Source: Candidatus Thalassarchaeaceae archaeon (GTDB lineage Archaea; Thermoplasmatota; Poseidoniia; Poseidoniales; Thalassarchaeaceae). Taken from it: a stretch of 5,177 nt of DNA. Each line of letters begins with the position of its first letter. Position 1 is the first letter of the stretch. The translations under genes were made by a program, and so were the position numbers. The DNA lies in the NCBI GenBank assembly GCA_030747885.1, contig JASLJW010000089.1, forward strand, positions 1-5,177, given 5' to 3'. The notes beneath the pieces were generated by a model. It did not search any database and was not told the origin of the DNA. It saw only the letters and a list, made by a program, of their open reading frames with translations. Below are positions 1 through 5,177 of the stretch, in pieces.

Positions 1-88
1 CAGGAATTTTCCAATGTTCATGCTCTAATGAAACGATGTGTTTTGCAAGATTAGTCCCTTGATTGGGTGTAGAAATCGGCCCGTCCAT
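1..88 (-). CDS. N-terminal fragment of an unidentified protein, running off the left edge
   Basis: Reading the minus strand downstream of the helicase stop gives an open frame beginning MDGPISTPNQGTNL and staying open for 29 codons to the window edge, ending in ...HEHWKIP. I do not recognise the family from this stub, and no function is proposed. There are two in-frame ATG codons, at 94 and 88 (first bases, minus strand). The stretch GAGGG at 99-95 abuts the first but lies 6 nt before the second, so 88 is the better start. The gap to the helicase stop codon (102-100) is 11 nt, so the two genes are very likely cotranscribed. The short length visible and the lack of family recognition limit confidence. 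The open frame, the Shine-Dalgarno match and the operon spacing all agree. Confidence 0.6.
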   Translation of the reverse strand, partial: MDGPISTPNQGTNLAKHIVSLEHEHWKIP

Positions 89-99
89 CACCATCCCTC

Positions 100-2082
100 T
101 TACATTTGCAACAAGTGCCACCCAATGAGGTTTTTTTCTTCTACCCAAGTAAGCCAGAAATCCCAATCTCTTTGATTTCGTAATGTTTTGGGATCACCAA
201 TAACGATCAAACCTCTTTTGGCTCTTGTTAATGCAACATTCAGTCTTCTTGAATCATCCAAGAACCCAACATTTCCATCCGGATTAGAACGCACAGCAGA
301 CAGGATAATTACTTCCTTTTCTCTTCCTTGATAACCATCAACTGAACGAACTTCTATTCCATTCCATTTCCCTTCTTTCTCCAACCCTCCCGAAGATTCC
401 AATAGATCATGAATTGCCCTTACTTGCCCGTTATAAGGAGAAATTATTCCAATATCTGTTGTTGAAATATCTCCACCTTCCAATAATGAATCTACCATTT
501 GGAGAACCCAACCCGCTTCTGCGGGATTTGCTCGTGAATGCCCATCTTCTGAAACTACTTCTCCGCCTTCTACAGGTAGGAATGCTACCGGATTATCAAA
601 GTCAGGCCAAATTATTCCATTAGGTGCAAGCCTCATTTCTTTTGAAACCGCATTTTTTAGTAATCCATTGTATGATTGACGAGAGGGAAATTCAGCGATA
701 CAGGGGTGCATTCGATATTGTTCCAACAACATTGTTGAATTTACACCTAATTCGATTAGTCGTTCAAATAGAGATTTGTTCAATCCCATTTCTTCGGCAC
801 GTGTTGAGATAACCGTTGGCGGTAGTTGCTTATGGTCTCCAACTAATACCAATTGTCTACAACCTCGAACTATTGGTACCAATGTTGCAGGTTCTGTAGC
901 TTGTGTAGCTTCATCAATAAGCACCCTAGGGAACCTTCTACCATCTAGAAGAATATGTCCTGAACCAATACAGGTTGCACAAATGACATCAGCCTTATCC
1001 AAGATATCATCTTTCATTTGTTGTTCTATTCGTCTGGCATCATTCCAACCTCGTTTGAGATCTCGATGTGCTAACCCCTTGTCCTTTCCTTTCATGCCAG
1101 GAATCCTACGAGCAAGATCTTCATTTAAGTCTAAGATTACATCAAGATCTTTGCGCAGTCGATGATTTTCCATTCTTGCATCAATTGTGGAATCTCGTAA
1201 AGATTCTCTAACTTTGAAAGGCTGTCCTAATCGTACTGCGTTAATTCCCAGAGAGAGAAGACCTTCCAAGATATTGTCTACTGCAACATTTGATTCTGCT
1301 ACTGCAAGGATAGGGGCACTACTGTTTTTCACCCAACCTTGTAATATCCGTACAGCAGTGAAGGTTTTACCTGTCCCTGGTGGCCCTTGAATTAATGATA
1401 AGCGATGTGTCATAGCATTTGTTACTGCATTATTTTGAATTTCATTCAACTGATTTGAATCATATGATACATTTTTTCTTATTCCCTTGATTCCATGAGA
1501 TGTTTCCCCAGCATCTTGAATATCTCGAACCTGACCCAACAGAAGAGTGCTTAATTCAGTCGAATTTTCATCTGATAAGAATGAGTTCAAAGCATCTCTC
1601 ATCCTATCATGAGCAATACGATTAGCCCCCCTATCTAATCTCCAATATCCCTGACGATGACCTTTTGGCAATTCACCCATAGCCAACCGAATTGAATTTC
1701 TGGAACGACTTGCTACAACTGCCTCAATCACATCCTTTCCTAAAGGATCTGAACGACTGAGTAATACGATGTCTCCATGTTTGAATCTATGTGATGGAAG
1801 AGCCCCCTTTCCTTCTAATGTTAAACGAAGTAATCGTTGTCCATACATCCATCCTGCAGAACGTGCTTTTAGTTGAAATAAGCTAACTCCATGAGCCAAT
1901 AATCGGTTTTTATTCCATGTTTTCAATCGACTTTCAACTTGAGCCATTTCGTCTTCTAATTCAACACGTATTGCCTCAATAAAGTTAGCATGATAATTTT
2001 GACTTTTCCTAATCCCAGTTCTAATTTCATCATCGGAATTTGAAGTATCGATTCGACGAATTCGATTTCTCTCCTCCGCCAT
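100..2082 (-). CDS. SF1B DNA/RNA helicase, UPF1/IGHMBP2 (SMUBP-2)-like
   Basis: A 660-residue ATP-dependent superfamily 1 helicase, expected to unwind or translocate on DNA and/or RNA in the cytoplasm. All core motifs are visible: Walker A GPPGTGKT (233-240), preceded by Q216 and Q232; motif Ia around AESNVAVDNI (262-271); Walker B DEATQ (390-394); motif III GDHKQLPPT (415-423); motif IV EQYRMHP (454-460); motif V around DGYQGREKEV (582-591); motif VI RRLNVALTRAKRG (612-624). The N-terminal 200 residues contain a charged helical stretch and a beta-rich part (about 95-150), matching the stalk and 1B barrel of the UPF1-like group. The R3H and AN1 zinc-finger tail of animal IGHMBP2 is absent; the protein ends soon after motif VI. 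The substrate (DNA or RNA) cannot be decided from sequence. The ATG at 2082 has no Shine-Dalgarno, and a predicted short leader fits the promoter at 2123-2136. The gene is first in a minus-strand unit. Confidence 0.93.
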   Translation of the reverse strand: MAEERNRIRRIDTSNSDDEIRTGIRKSQNYHANFIEAIRVELEDEMAQVESRLKTWNKNRLLAHGVSLFQLKARSAGWMYGQRLLRLTLEGKGALPSHRFKHGDIVLLSRSDPLGKDVIEAVVASRSRNSIRLAMGELPKGHRQGYWRLDRGANRIAHDRMRDALNSFLSDENSTELSTLLLGQVRDIQDAGETSHGIKGIRKNVSYDSNQLNEIQNNAVTNAMTHRLSLIQGPPGTGKTFTAVRILQGWVKNSSAPILAVAESNVAVDNILEGLLSLGINAVRLGQPFKVRESLRDSTIDARMENHRLRKDLDVILDLNEDLARRIPGMKGKDKGLAHRDLKRGWNDARRIEQQMKDDILDKADVICATCIGSGHILLDGRRFPRVLIDEATQATEPATLVPIVRGCRQLVLVGDHKQLPPTVISTRAEEMGLNKSLFERLIELGVNSTMLLEQYRMHPCIAEFPSRQSYNGLLKNAVSKEMRLAPNGIIWPDFDNPVAFLPVEGGEVVSEDGHSRANPAEAGWVLQMVDSLLEGGDISTTDIGIISPYNGQVRAIHDLLESSGGLEKEGKWNGIEVRSVDGYQGREKEVIILSAVRSNPDGNVGFLDDSRRLNVALTRAKRGLIVIGDPKTLRNQRDWDFWLTWVEEKNLIGWHLLQM

Positions 2083-2083
2083 G

Positions 2084-2095
2084 TTAGTATGCTAA
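2084..2095. promoter_or_regulatory. Small inverted repeat TTAG-N4-CTAA just upstream of the helicase start
   Basis: The sequence TTAGTATGCTAA has 4-bp arms around a 4-bp centre and lies directly before the helicase ATG, inside the predicted short 5' leader. It could be a site for a dimeric repressor or chance in AT-rich DNA. The arms are too short to separate these. Confidence 0.2.
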
Positions 2096-2117
2096 TGCCC
2101 GAGACTTAAGACCCTCC

Positions 2118-2130
2118 CGAAATTATATTT
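2118..2130 (+). promoter_or_regulatory. Candidate archaeal BRE/TATA promoter for the zinc-ribbon gene unit
   Basis: CGAAA (2118-2122) followed by TTATATTT (2123-2130) resembles an archaeal BRE plus TATA box. With the usual spacing of about 25 nt, transcription would start near 2150, inside or next to the pyrimidine tract at 2141-2155. That leaves a leader of about 70 nt before the GTG at 2220 and about 25 nt before the small ORF at 2176. The assignment rests on motif resemblance and position in the only long non-coding gap. Confidence 0.5.
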
Positions 2131-2136
2131 GTTCTT
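2123..2136 (-). promoter_or_regulatory. Candidate archaeal BRE/TATA promoter for the helicase gene unit
   Basis: Read on the minus strand, AAGAAC (2136-2131) followed by AAATATAA (2130-2123) forms a purine-rich BRE-like element and a TATA-like box. Transcription would start near 2100, giving a helicase leader of about 18 nt with no Shine-Dalgarno. The AT core is the same one proposed for the plus-strand promoter, so the two promoters would compete or be co-regulated. Confidence 0.45.
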
Positions 2137-2175
2137 TTGACCTCTTTTTTTCCTCAACATGGACAGGGAGGACTT

Positions 2176-2214
2176 ATGCTAGTTACATTACACGACGAAG
2201 TTGCTAGGGGGTGA
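2176..2214 (+). CDS. Possible 12-codon upstream ORF / leader peptide (MLVTLHDEVARG)
   Basis: An ATG at 2176 is preceded by GGGAGG (2166-2171) with a 4-nt spacer, the strongest Shine-Dalgarno match on the plus strand of this window. It opens a 12-codon frame ending in TGA at 2212-2214. That stop overlaps the upstream candidate GTG (2211) of the next gene and lies inside the GGTGA motif that precedes the GTG at 2220. The arrangement would suit translational coupling or a regulatory leader peptide. The ORF is very short, the peptide has no recognisable stalling motif, and chance is possible. Confidence 0.35.
   Translation: MLVTLHDEVARG
2210..2214 (+). promoter_or_regulatory. Ribosome binding site GGTGA that decides the zinc-ribbon gene start
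   Basis: GGTGA, within the run AGGGGGTGA, is complementary to the UCACC of the archaeal 16S rRNA 3' end. It is followed by 5 nt and then GTG at 2220. The alternative GTG at 2211 lies inside this motif and has no properly spaced site of its own. The same GGTGA-N5-start geometry occurs before the deacetylase-like gene at 3999-4009. Confidence 0.55.
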
Positions 2215-2219
2215 ATTTG

Positions 2220-3389
2220 GTGTTCCGTAAGAAGACAAATGATGCCAATGAGAACACATGTCCTTTGTGCAGTCTACCGAATCCTTTGGATGCTGAATCA
2301 TGTAGCCGCTGTTATTACGATTTCACTGTCAGCGTTCATCAACAATCCCGAAAATCTGATGATGCAGTGGTTGGGAGTTTGTTGGATGAGTTAACTTCAG
2401 GAATAGAGGAAGATGACCAAGATGAAGCAGATGTAGATTGGACAAATCATTCATTTGATATGTCTGATTTTTCTGTAGATGTAGCCGAATATGACGATTC
2501 TGATGATGTTGTAATATCTCACTCAACAGGCTTTGCTCGACAATTAGTATCGGATGATGAGATCAAGAATGATGTATCAGAAGATGAATTTGAACTATCA
2601 TTAGAAGATGCACCATCTTCTGTTGAGAAATTTATCGTACCAGATGGCCATGATGATGATTTATCAATCCCTGAACCAACAAAAATCAAACTAATCGATC
2701 CAGTTTCCTCAACAGAACAAGAAATGGATGCAGATTTATTGAATGATGATTGGTCAGTTTCCGATTCAGCACCAATTTTAGTTTCAGAAGATCAAGATAT
2801 TTCTCCACCACCAATTATTGTTCCCCCTCTCCAATCTACCGAATCTACAGGGGTTGCACAGATTCCTTCTCCTGAATCGGCTTTACCTCCAATGCCAAAT
2901 ATGCCACAACAGCAACCGGAACCAATTCCTGTATTGCCTCAACAAAATCCTACATCCCCTGTATCCGCTCCCCCCGCAGCAGTTTTTGAGAATACACCTC
3001 CAGCTCCTCAACCTTCATCACCAATGCCTATGATGCCATCATTGCCAAGTGATACGAAAACAACCCCAGTTCCAACAATTGATCCAATTTCTGTAGTTGA
3101 CACAAATATTTGGCCTTGGAATCAAGGAGGTCCATGGGATGATAGAATCCTAGCATCTAGAATTAAGGAAGCAATGGAAGCGGCAAAATCTGATAGAAAG
3201 GAAGAGGCTGCAAAGATATTAGATGAGATTGGTCCTCATCTTTCAGATCGTTATCGTCTGATGTTATATGTGGGAGCATTATTGAAAAATCTAGGAAGAG
3301 CTGAGGAATTACAATCGATGTTACAAGCGGCAAGAAATTCAAATTTAGAAGATACTCATGTTCAAGCTGCATTGAATCAGTTGGGTTGA
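2220..3389 (+). CDS. Zinc-ribbon protein with long acidic/proline-rich linker and helical C-terminal domain
   Basis: A protein of 389 residues from GTG 2220, or 392 from GTG 2211; the first is preferred because of GGTGA at 2210-2214. Near the N-terminus it has CPLC...CSRC (C14, C17, C28, C31), a CxxC-x10-CxxC zinc ribbon. About 250 residues of low-complexity linker follow. The first half is rich in Asp, Glu and Ser; the second (about 195-285) is rich in Pro, Gln and Met with PPMPNMPQQQ-like runs. A short Trp/Gly/Pro motif, WPWNQGGPW (298-306), precedes about 80 residues of predicted amphipathic helices resembling TPR-like repeats, which end the protein. There is no signal peptide or membrane segment, so it is probably cytoplasmic. 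The parts suggest a scaffold or adaptor binding nucleic acid or protein, but no specific family or function is recognised. It is first in the plus-strand unit. Confidence 0.85.
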   Translation: MFRKKTNDANENTCPLCSLPNPLDAESCSRCYYDFTVSVHQQSRKSDDAVVGSLLDELTSGIEEDDQDEADVDWTNHSFDMSDFSVDVAEYDDSDDVVISHSTGFARQLVSDDEIKNDVSEDEFELSLEDAPSSVEKFIVPDGHDDDLSIPEPTKIKLIDPVSSTEQEMDADLLNDDWSVSDSAPILVSEDQDISPPPIIVPPLQSTESTGVAQIPSPESALPPMPNMPQQQPEPIPVLPQQNPTSPVSAPPAAVFENTPPAPQPSSPMPMMPSLPSDTKTTPVPTIDPISVVDTNIWPWNQGGPWDDRILASRIKEAMEAAKSDRKEEAAKILDEIGPHLSDRYRLMLYVGALLKNLGRAEELQSMLQAARNSNLEDTHVQAALNQLG

Positions 3390-3392
3390 ATC

Positions 3393-3402
3393 GAGGCGCC
3401 TC
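3393..3402. repeat. Perfect 10-bp GC-rich palindrome GAGGCGCCTC between two genes
   Basis: The only bases between the zinc-ribbon gene stop (3387-3389) and the acetyltransferase start (3414) include this perfect palindrome, which stands out in AT-rich surroundings. It has no loop as a simple hairpin and no following T-run, so it is not a convincing terminator. A protein-binding site or a processing signal is possible. Confidence 0.4.
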
Positions 3403-3413
3403 TTTCGGCAACT

Positions 3414-4007
3414 GTGGATAGCACCCAGTCAGAGTACATCTTGGAATCAGGAATTCAACTGACTCCCCTTTCCGCCTATCATGCCATGCCTCTTTTTTCT
3501 GCATTTTCTTCTGATGAAAAATCAGTTAGAGTTGCCATGCCATGGTTGGATTCTAATCAACCAATGAAAACCCAAATTGCAGAATTTGTGGTTGATGTTA
3601 CTTCTGGTCCAAATTCAAATTCCTATCATCATTGGGTTTTAGTTGAACCAGAAATGGACCTTATTTTGGGAATAATTGGTTTTGATGTTGTTAGATTTCG
3701 AACATTAGATCGACGAAGATTGAGTAGAGGGATTCATTGGAATCTTGGATATTGGATTGCGCCCTCACATCGACGTCGAGGGTTAGCATCAGAATCCATT
3801 GATATTATGATTGCAGTAGCCAAAGAGTCAGGAGTTGATGTTGTTCAACTTTCTGCAAATCCTCAGAATACTGGTGGTCTAATCACTATCCGTTCTGCAG
3901 TAGAACGACACGGAGGCATAGTATCTGAATTTGGAGTAGAGATGATTGAAGAATCAGAGGGAGAAACAGCACCATATGAAGCATATTGGATTCTAACTGG
4001 TGACTGA
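3414..4007 (+). CDS. GNAT-family N-acetyltransferase, RimJ/RimL-like
   Basis: A protein of 197 residues predicted to transfer an acetyl group from acetyl-CoA to an amine (a protein N-terminus or a small molecule). The N-terminal segment ESGIQLTPLSAYHAMPLF matches the opening strand and helix of RimJ/RimL-type enzymes (rL-LrpL--da--lf). The acetyl-CoA pyrophosphate loop is LGYWIAPSHRRRGLA (111-125), with R120-R122, G123 and A125 in the R/Q-x-x-G-x-A pattern. The C-terminal part has ANPQNTGG (148-155) and VERHGG (163-168), the usual Asn-containing turn and ekxGG helix, although Gly-Gly follows where Ser is common. GTG 3414 is chosen because later starts (TTG 3441, ATG 3486) would cut into the fold; no Shine-Dalgarno is seen, so translation may be coupled to the gene ending 24 nt upstream. 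The substrate is unknown. Confidence 0.85.
   Translation: MDSTQSEYILESGIQLTPLSAYHAMPLFSAFSSDEKSVRVAMPWLDSNQPMKTQIAEFVVDVTSGPNSNSYHHWVLVEPEMDLILGIIGFDVVRFRTLDRRRLSRGIHWNLGYWIAPSHRRRGLASESIDIMIAVAKESGVDVVQLSANPQNTGGLITIRSAVERHGGIVSEFGVEMIEESEGETAPYEAYWILTGD
3999..4003 (+). promoter_or_regulatory. Ribosome binding site GGTGA inside the end of the acetyltransferase gene
   Basis: GGTGA followed by CTGAA and then ATG at 4009 gives a 5-nt spacer. The site overlaps the last sense codons of the acetyltransferase gene, so a ribosome terminating at 4005-4007 sits next to the start. It argues for ATG 4009 over the in-frame GTG at 4000, which lies within the motif. Confidence 0.6.
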
Positions 4008-4008
4008 A

Positions 4009-4824
4009 ATGAGTAACTTGCATTGGTTCTCAGTTGATTCTGATGATTTACATCATCACCCTTCTGTTTCAGGACACCCTACTCGTTCATCCGTTTTACC
4101 GTGGTGTTTGGATATTGATTCTAGACCCATGAGTGATACATTATTCAAGTCATTTACATTTTTTCAAGAATGGTGGGTTTCTAGAAAAGATGATGATTTA
4201 TTGACCATTTTTATTATTGGAGAACAGTTAGATGATCCTAGATTTATTGAAGCAATACAAAATCTAATTTCTAGTCGTCAGGGATTAACAATTGGAATAC
4301 ATGGGTTGAAACATATTTGTTGGTCTGCATGGGACAATCGTTCTGATGAATTTAGTATTTCTTTGGAAAAATCAATCAATAAAATTAGGAATGTTGTTGG
4401 TGAATCTTTCAGACCTTGGTTCCGTGCTCCAGGGGGTTATATCGCTCCTTGGATGGTTCCCATTTTGAAAGATCATGGAATAGTGCTTGATTCTTCTATC
4501 AATCCTGTAAGGTTACTGCAAAGGAAAACAGGCAGAGATGAAAATGGAAGGATAAATGGATGGGAAAAAATGATTGCTGCATTTAATCAAAACGGGATTG
4601 TAGAACGTGAATGGTTAACATCTCATGGAGTACCAACCAATGGTCCAGCCCTACATCTCCCACTTCTTAGAACACATTCTGCATGGGTTTGGAAGAGAGT
4701 ATTATCTAGTTCTCGTTGTGTAAATGAGGAGGAATTACTTGATCCTTCAATCTCAATAACGTCGATTTATTGGCATGTTTTAGATCATGGAAGAAGAAAG
4801 AAATGGTCCCCTCCAATTCCTTAG
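4009..4824 (+). CDS. Polysaccharide deacetylase-like (NodB/CE4-type) protein, divergent
   Basis: A protein of 271 residues from ATG 4009 (274 from GTG 4000). The order of motifs matches the CE4/NodB fold. Motif 1 is FSVDSDDLHHH (7-17), comparable with the SVDVEDYF form of exosortase-associated deacetylases, with D10 as likely catalytic base and D12/D13 near the metal. The strand LTIFIIGEQ (65-73) corresponds to ATFFvlG. Motif 2 is HGLKH (98-102), the metal-binding His pair. Motif 3 is FRAPGG (138-143). YWHVLDH (254-260) near the C-terminus could supply the motif 5 His (H256). The family hydrolyses N- or O-acetyl groups from carbohydrates, often using zinc. There is no signal peptide, so an intracellular substrate is suggested. 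The gene starts one base after the acetyltransferase stop. Its stop TAG shares 4 bp with the convergent aceE stop. Substrate and activity are unproven. Confidence 0.8.
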   Translation: MSNLHWFSVDSDDLHHHPSVSGHPTRSSVLPWCLDIDSRPMSDTLFKSFTFFQEWWVSRKDDDLLTIFIIGEQLDDPRFIEAIQNLISSRQGLTIGIHGLKHICWSAWDNRSDEFSISLEKSINKIRNVVGESFRPWFRAPGGYIAPWMVPILKDHGIVLDSSINPVRLLQRKTGRDENGRINGWEKMIAAFNQNGIVEREWLTSHGVPTNGPALHLPLLRTHSAWVWKRVLSSSRCVNEEELLDPSISITSIYWHVLDHGRRKKWSPPIP

Positions 4825-5177
4825 AGAGATGCAATATCATTTCTCTCAATATCAATTCCAAATTCTTGCTTTGCTGCATTAAAAATAGCAACATCAAGTG
4901 TTCCTTTGCGCACTAATCCTGCTAAGGCTGCTAGAATGATGTGCTCAGCATCGATTTCGAAAAATCTTCGAAGTGTAGATCGAGTATCTGAACGACCGAA
5001 ACCATCAGTTCCTAGTACAATGTATTGCCCTTTTACCCAAGGGCGAATAAGTTCAGGGACTGCTCGAATATTATCTGAAGCTGCTACAACAACTGACGAA
5101 TCTATGCTATCTAACATCGCTTCGACCCATGAAAGTTCATTTTCTGATTGAGAAACTTGGTACCCAGATAATCTTTG
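4821..5177 (-). CDS. aceE: Pyruvate dehydrogenase E1 component, homodimeric type, C-terminal fragment
   Basis: The visible 118 residues are the C-terminus of an AceE-type E1, the thiamine diphosphate enzyme that decarboxylates pyruvate and passes the acetyl group to the lipoyl E2 subunit of pyruvate dehydrogenase. The diagnostic stretch LGTDGFGRSDTR (4980-5015) followed by LRRFFEIDAEHI is close to the E. coli AceE C-terminus (VLGTDGFGRSDSRENLRHHFEVD). It is preceded by VVVAASDNIRAVPELIRPWV, equivalent to the TDYMK...E-VR segment. The frame stays open to the right window edge, so the N-terminal portion (family members are about 880-900 residues) lies outside; the ATG at 5117 is internal. The gene ends in TAA (4823-4821), interlocked with the TAG of the convergent deacetylase-like gene. 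If the host is an archaeon, this bacterial-type enzyme would suggest acquisition by transfer. Confidence 0.9.
   Translation of the reverse strand, partial: QRLSGYQVSQSENELSWVEAMLDSIDSSVVVAASDNIRAVPELIRPWVKGQYIVLGTDGFGRSDTRSTLRRFFEIDAEHIILAALAGLVRKGTLDVAIFNAAKQEFGIDIERNDIASL
4824..4847. terminator. Possible hairpin at the convergent gene junction
   Basis: GAGAGA (4824-4829) and TCTCTC (4842-4847) can pair as a 6-bp stem with a 12-nt loop, spanning the last base of the plus-strand TAG and the last codons of aceE. No long T-run follows on either strand. On the minus strand, downstream of the aceE stop, a pyrimidine tract (about 4790-4805, TTTCTTTCTTCTTCC) could act as a U-rich archaeal terminator. 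The stem is short, so termination is only a suggestion. Confidence 0.3.

Noticed and set aside
290..365. The charged region between helicase motifs Ia and II (residues 290-365) looked like an inserted domain.
   Set aside because: UPF1/IGHMBP2-like helicases normally carry a helical subdomain there, so it is within family expectation. The coordinates given are residue numbers of the helicase.
414..1390. Plus-strand open frames across the helicase gene.
   Set aside because: They are antisense shadows of the strongly conserved helicase; their translations show no recognisable domain.
2141..2155. Pyrimidine tract CCTCTTTTTTTCCTC as a terminator.
   Set aside because: It lies upstream of the plus-strand genes in a divergent gap with no gene ending into it on the plus strand; it fits better as sequence around a transcription start.
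2329..3504. Other frames within the zinc-ribbon gene (minus 2329-2526, plus 2818-3033, minus 3163-3504).
   Set aside because: They arise from the low-complexity codons of the linker and the helical tail on alternate frames; Leu/His/Pro-rich products without start signals are typical of such shadows.
2211..4007. The zinc-ribbon and acetyltransferase frames are in the same phase, separated only by one TGA (3387-3389), suggesting a readthrough fusion.
   Set aside because: The first protein ends naturally after its helical domain, the second has its own GTG start and a full GNAT fold, and no selenocysteine or recoding element is evident near the TGA.
4706..5151. Minus-strand frame 4706-4897 and plus-strand frame 4906-5151.
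   Set aside because: The first overlaps the deacetylase-like gene and aceE out of frame; the second is antisense to the clearly conserved aceE C-terminus.
1..5177. Search for CRISPR repeats, tRNA or rRNA genes, insertion sequence ends or attachment sites.
   Set aside because: No regularly spaced repeats, tRNA-like cloverleaf signals, transposase genes or terminal inverted repeats were seen; nearly all of the window is coding.

Overview
This AT-rich window looks like a compact chromosomal segment of an archaeon. A marine, Poseidoniales-like (Marine Group II) euryarchaeote is my best guess, but this is inference. The clues are a BRE/TATA-type promoter in the only real intergenic gap, GGTGA Shine-Dalgarno motifs placed 5 nt before two start codons, very tight gene packing, and a protein made of a zinc ribbon, an acidic/proline-rich linker and a helical tail. 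No tRNA, rRNA, insertion sequence, CRISPR array or long repeat is visible.

Layout, left to right. A minus-strand unit comes first. It holds a complete SF1B (UPF1/IGHMBP2-like) helicase (100-2082) and, 11 nt after the helicase stop, the first 29 codons of another minus-strand gene that runs off the left edge (1-88). A 137-bp divergent control region (2083-2219) carries an AT box usable in both directions and a possible 12-codon upstream ORF. To its right is a plus-strand unit of three closely spaced genes: a zinc-ribbon protein with a long disordered linker, a RimJ/RimL-like GNAT acetyltransferase, and a NodB/CE4-type deacetylase-like protein. The last two are separated by one base. At the right edge is the C-terminal 118 residues of a homodimeric-type pyruvate dehydrogenase E1 (aceE), convergent to the deacetylase gene and sharing 4 bp with its stop codon.

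How the genes may work together. The helicase is probably a house-keeping nucleic-acid enzyme, and aceE belongs to central carbon metabolism. The plus-strand trio is the least familiar part. An acetyl-CoA-dependent acyltransferase translated just ahead of a deacetylase-fold hydrolase suggests chemistry on a shared amine or sugar substrate, and the zinc-ribbon protein could be a scaffold. The joint function is not proven by the sequence. I do not see a clear new defence or mobile system here. The most unusual items are the uORF/start arrangement at 2176-2222, the acetyltransferase/deacetylase pair, and the interlocked convergent stops with a small hairpin at 4821-4847.
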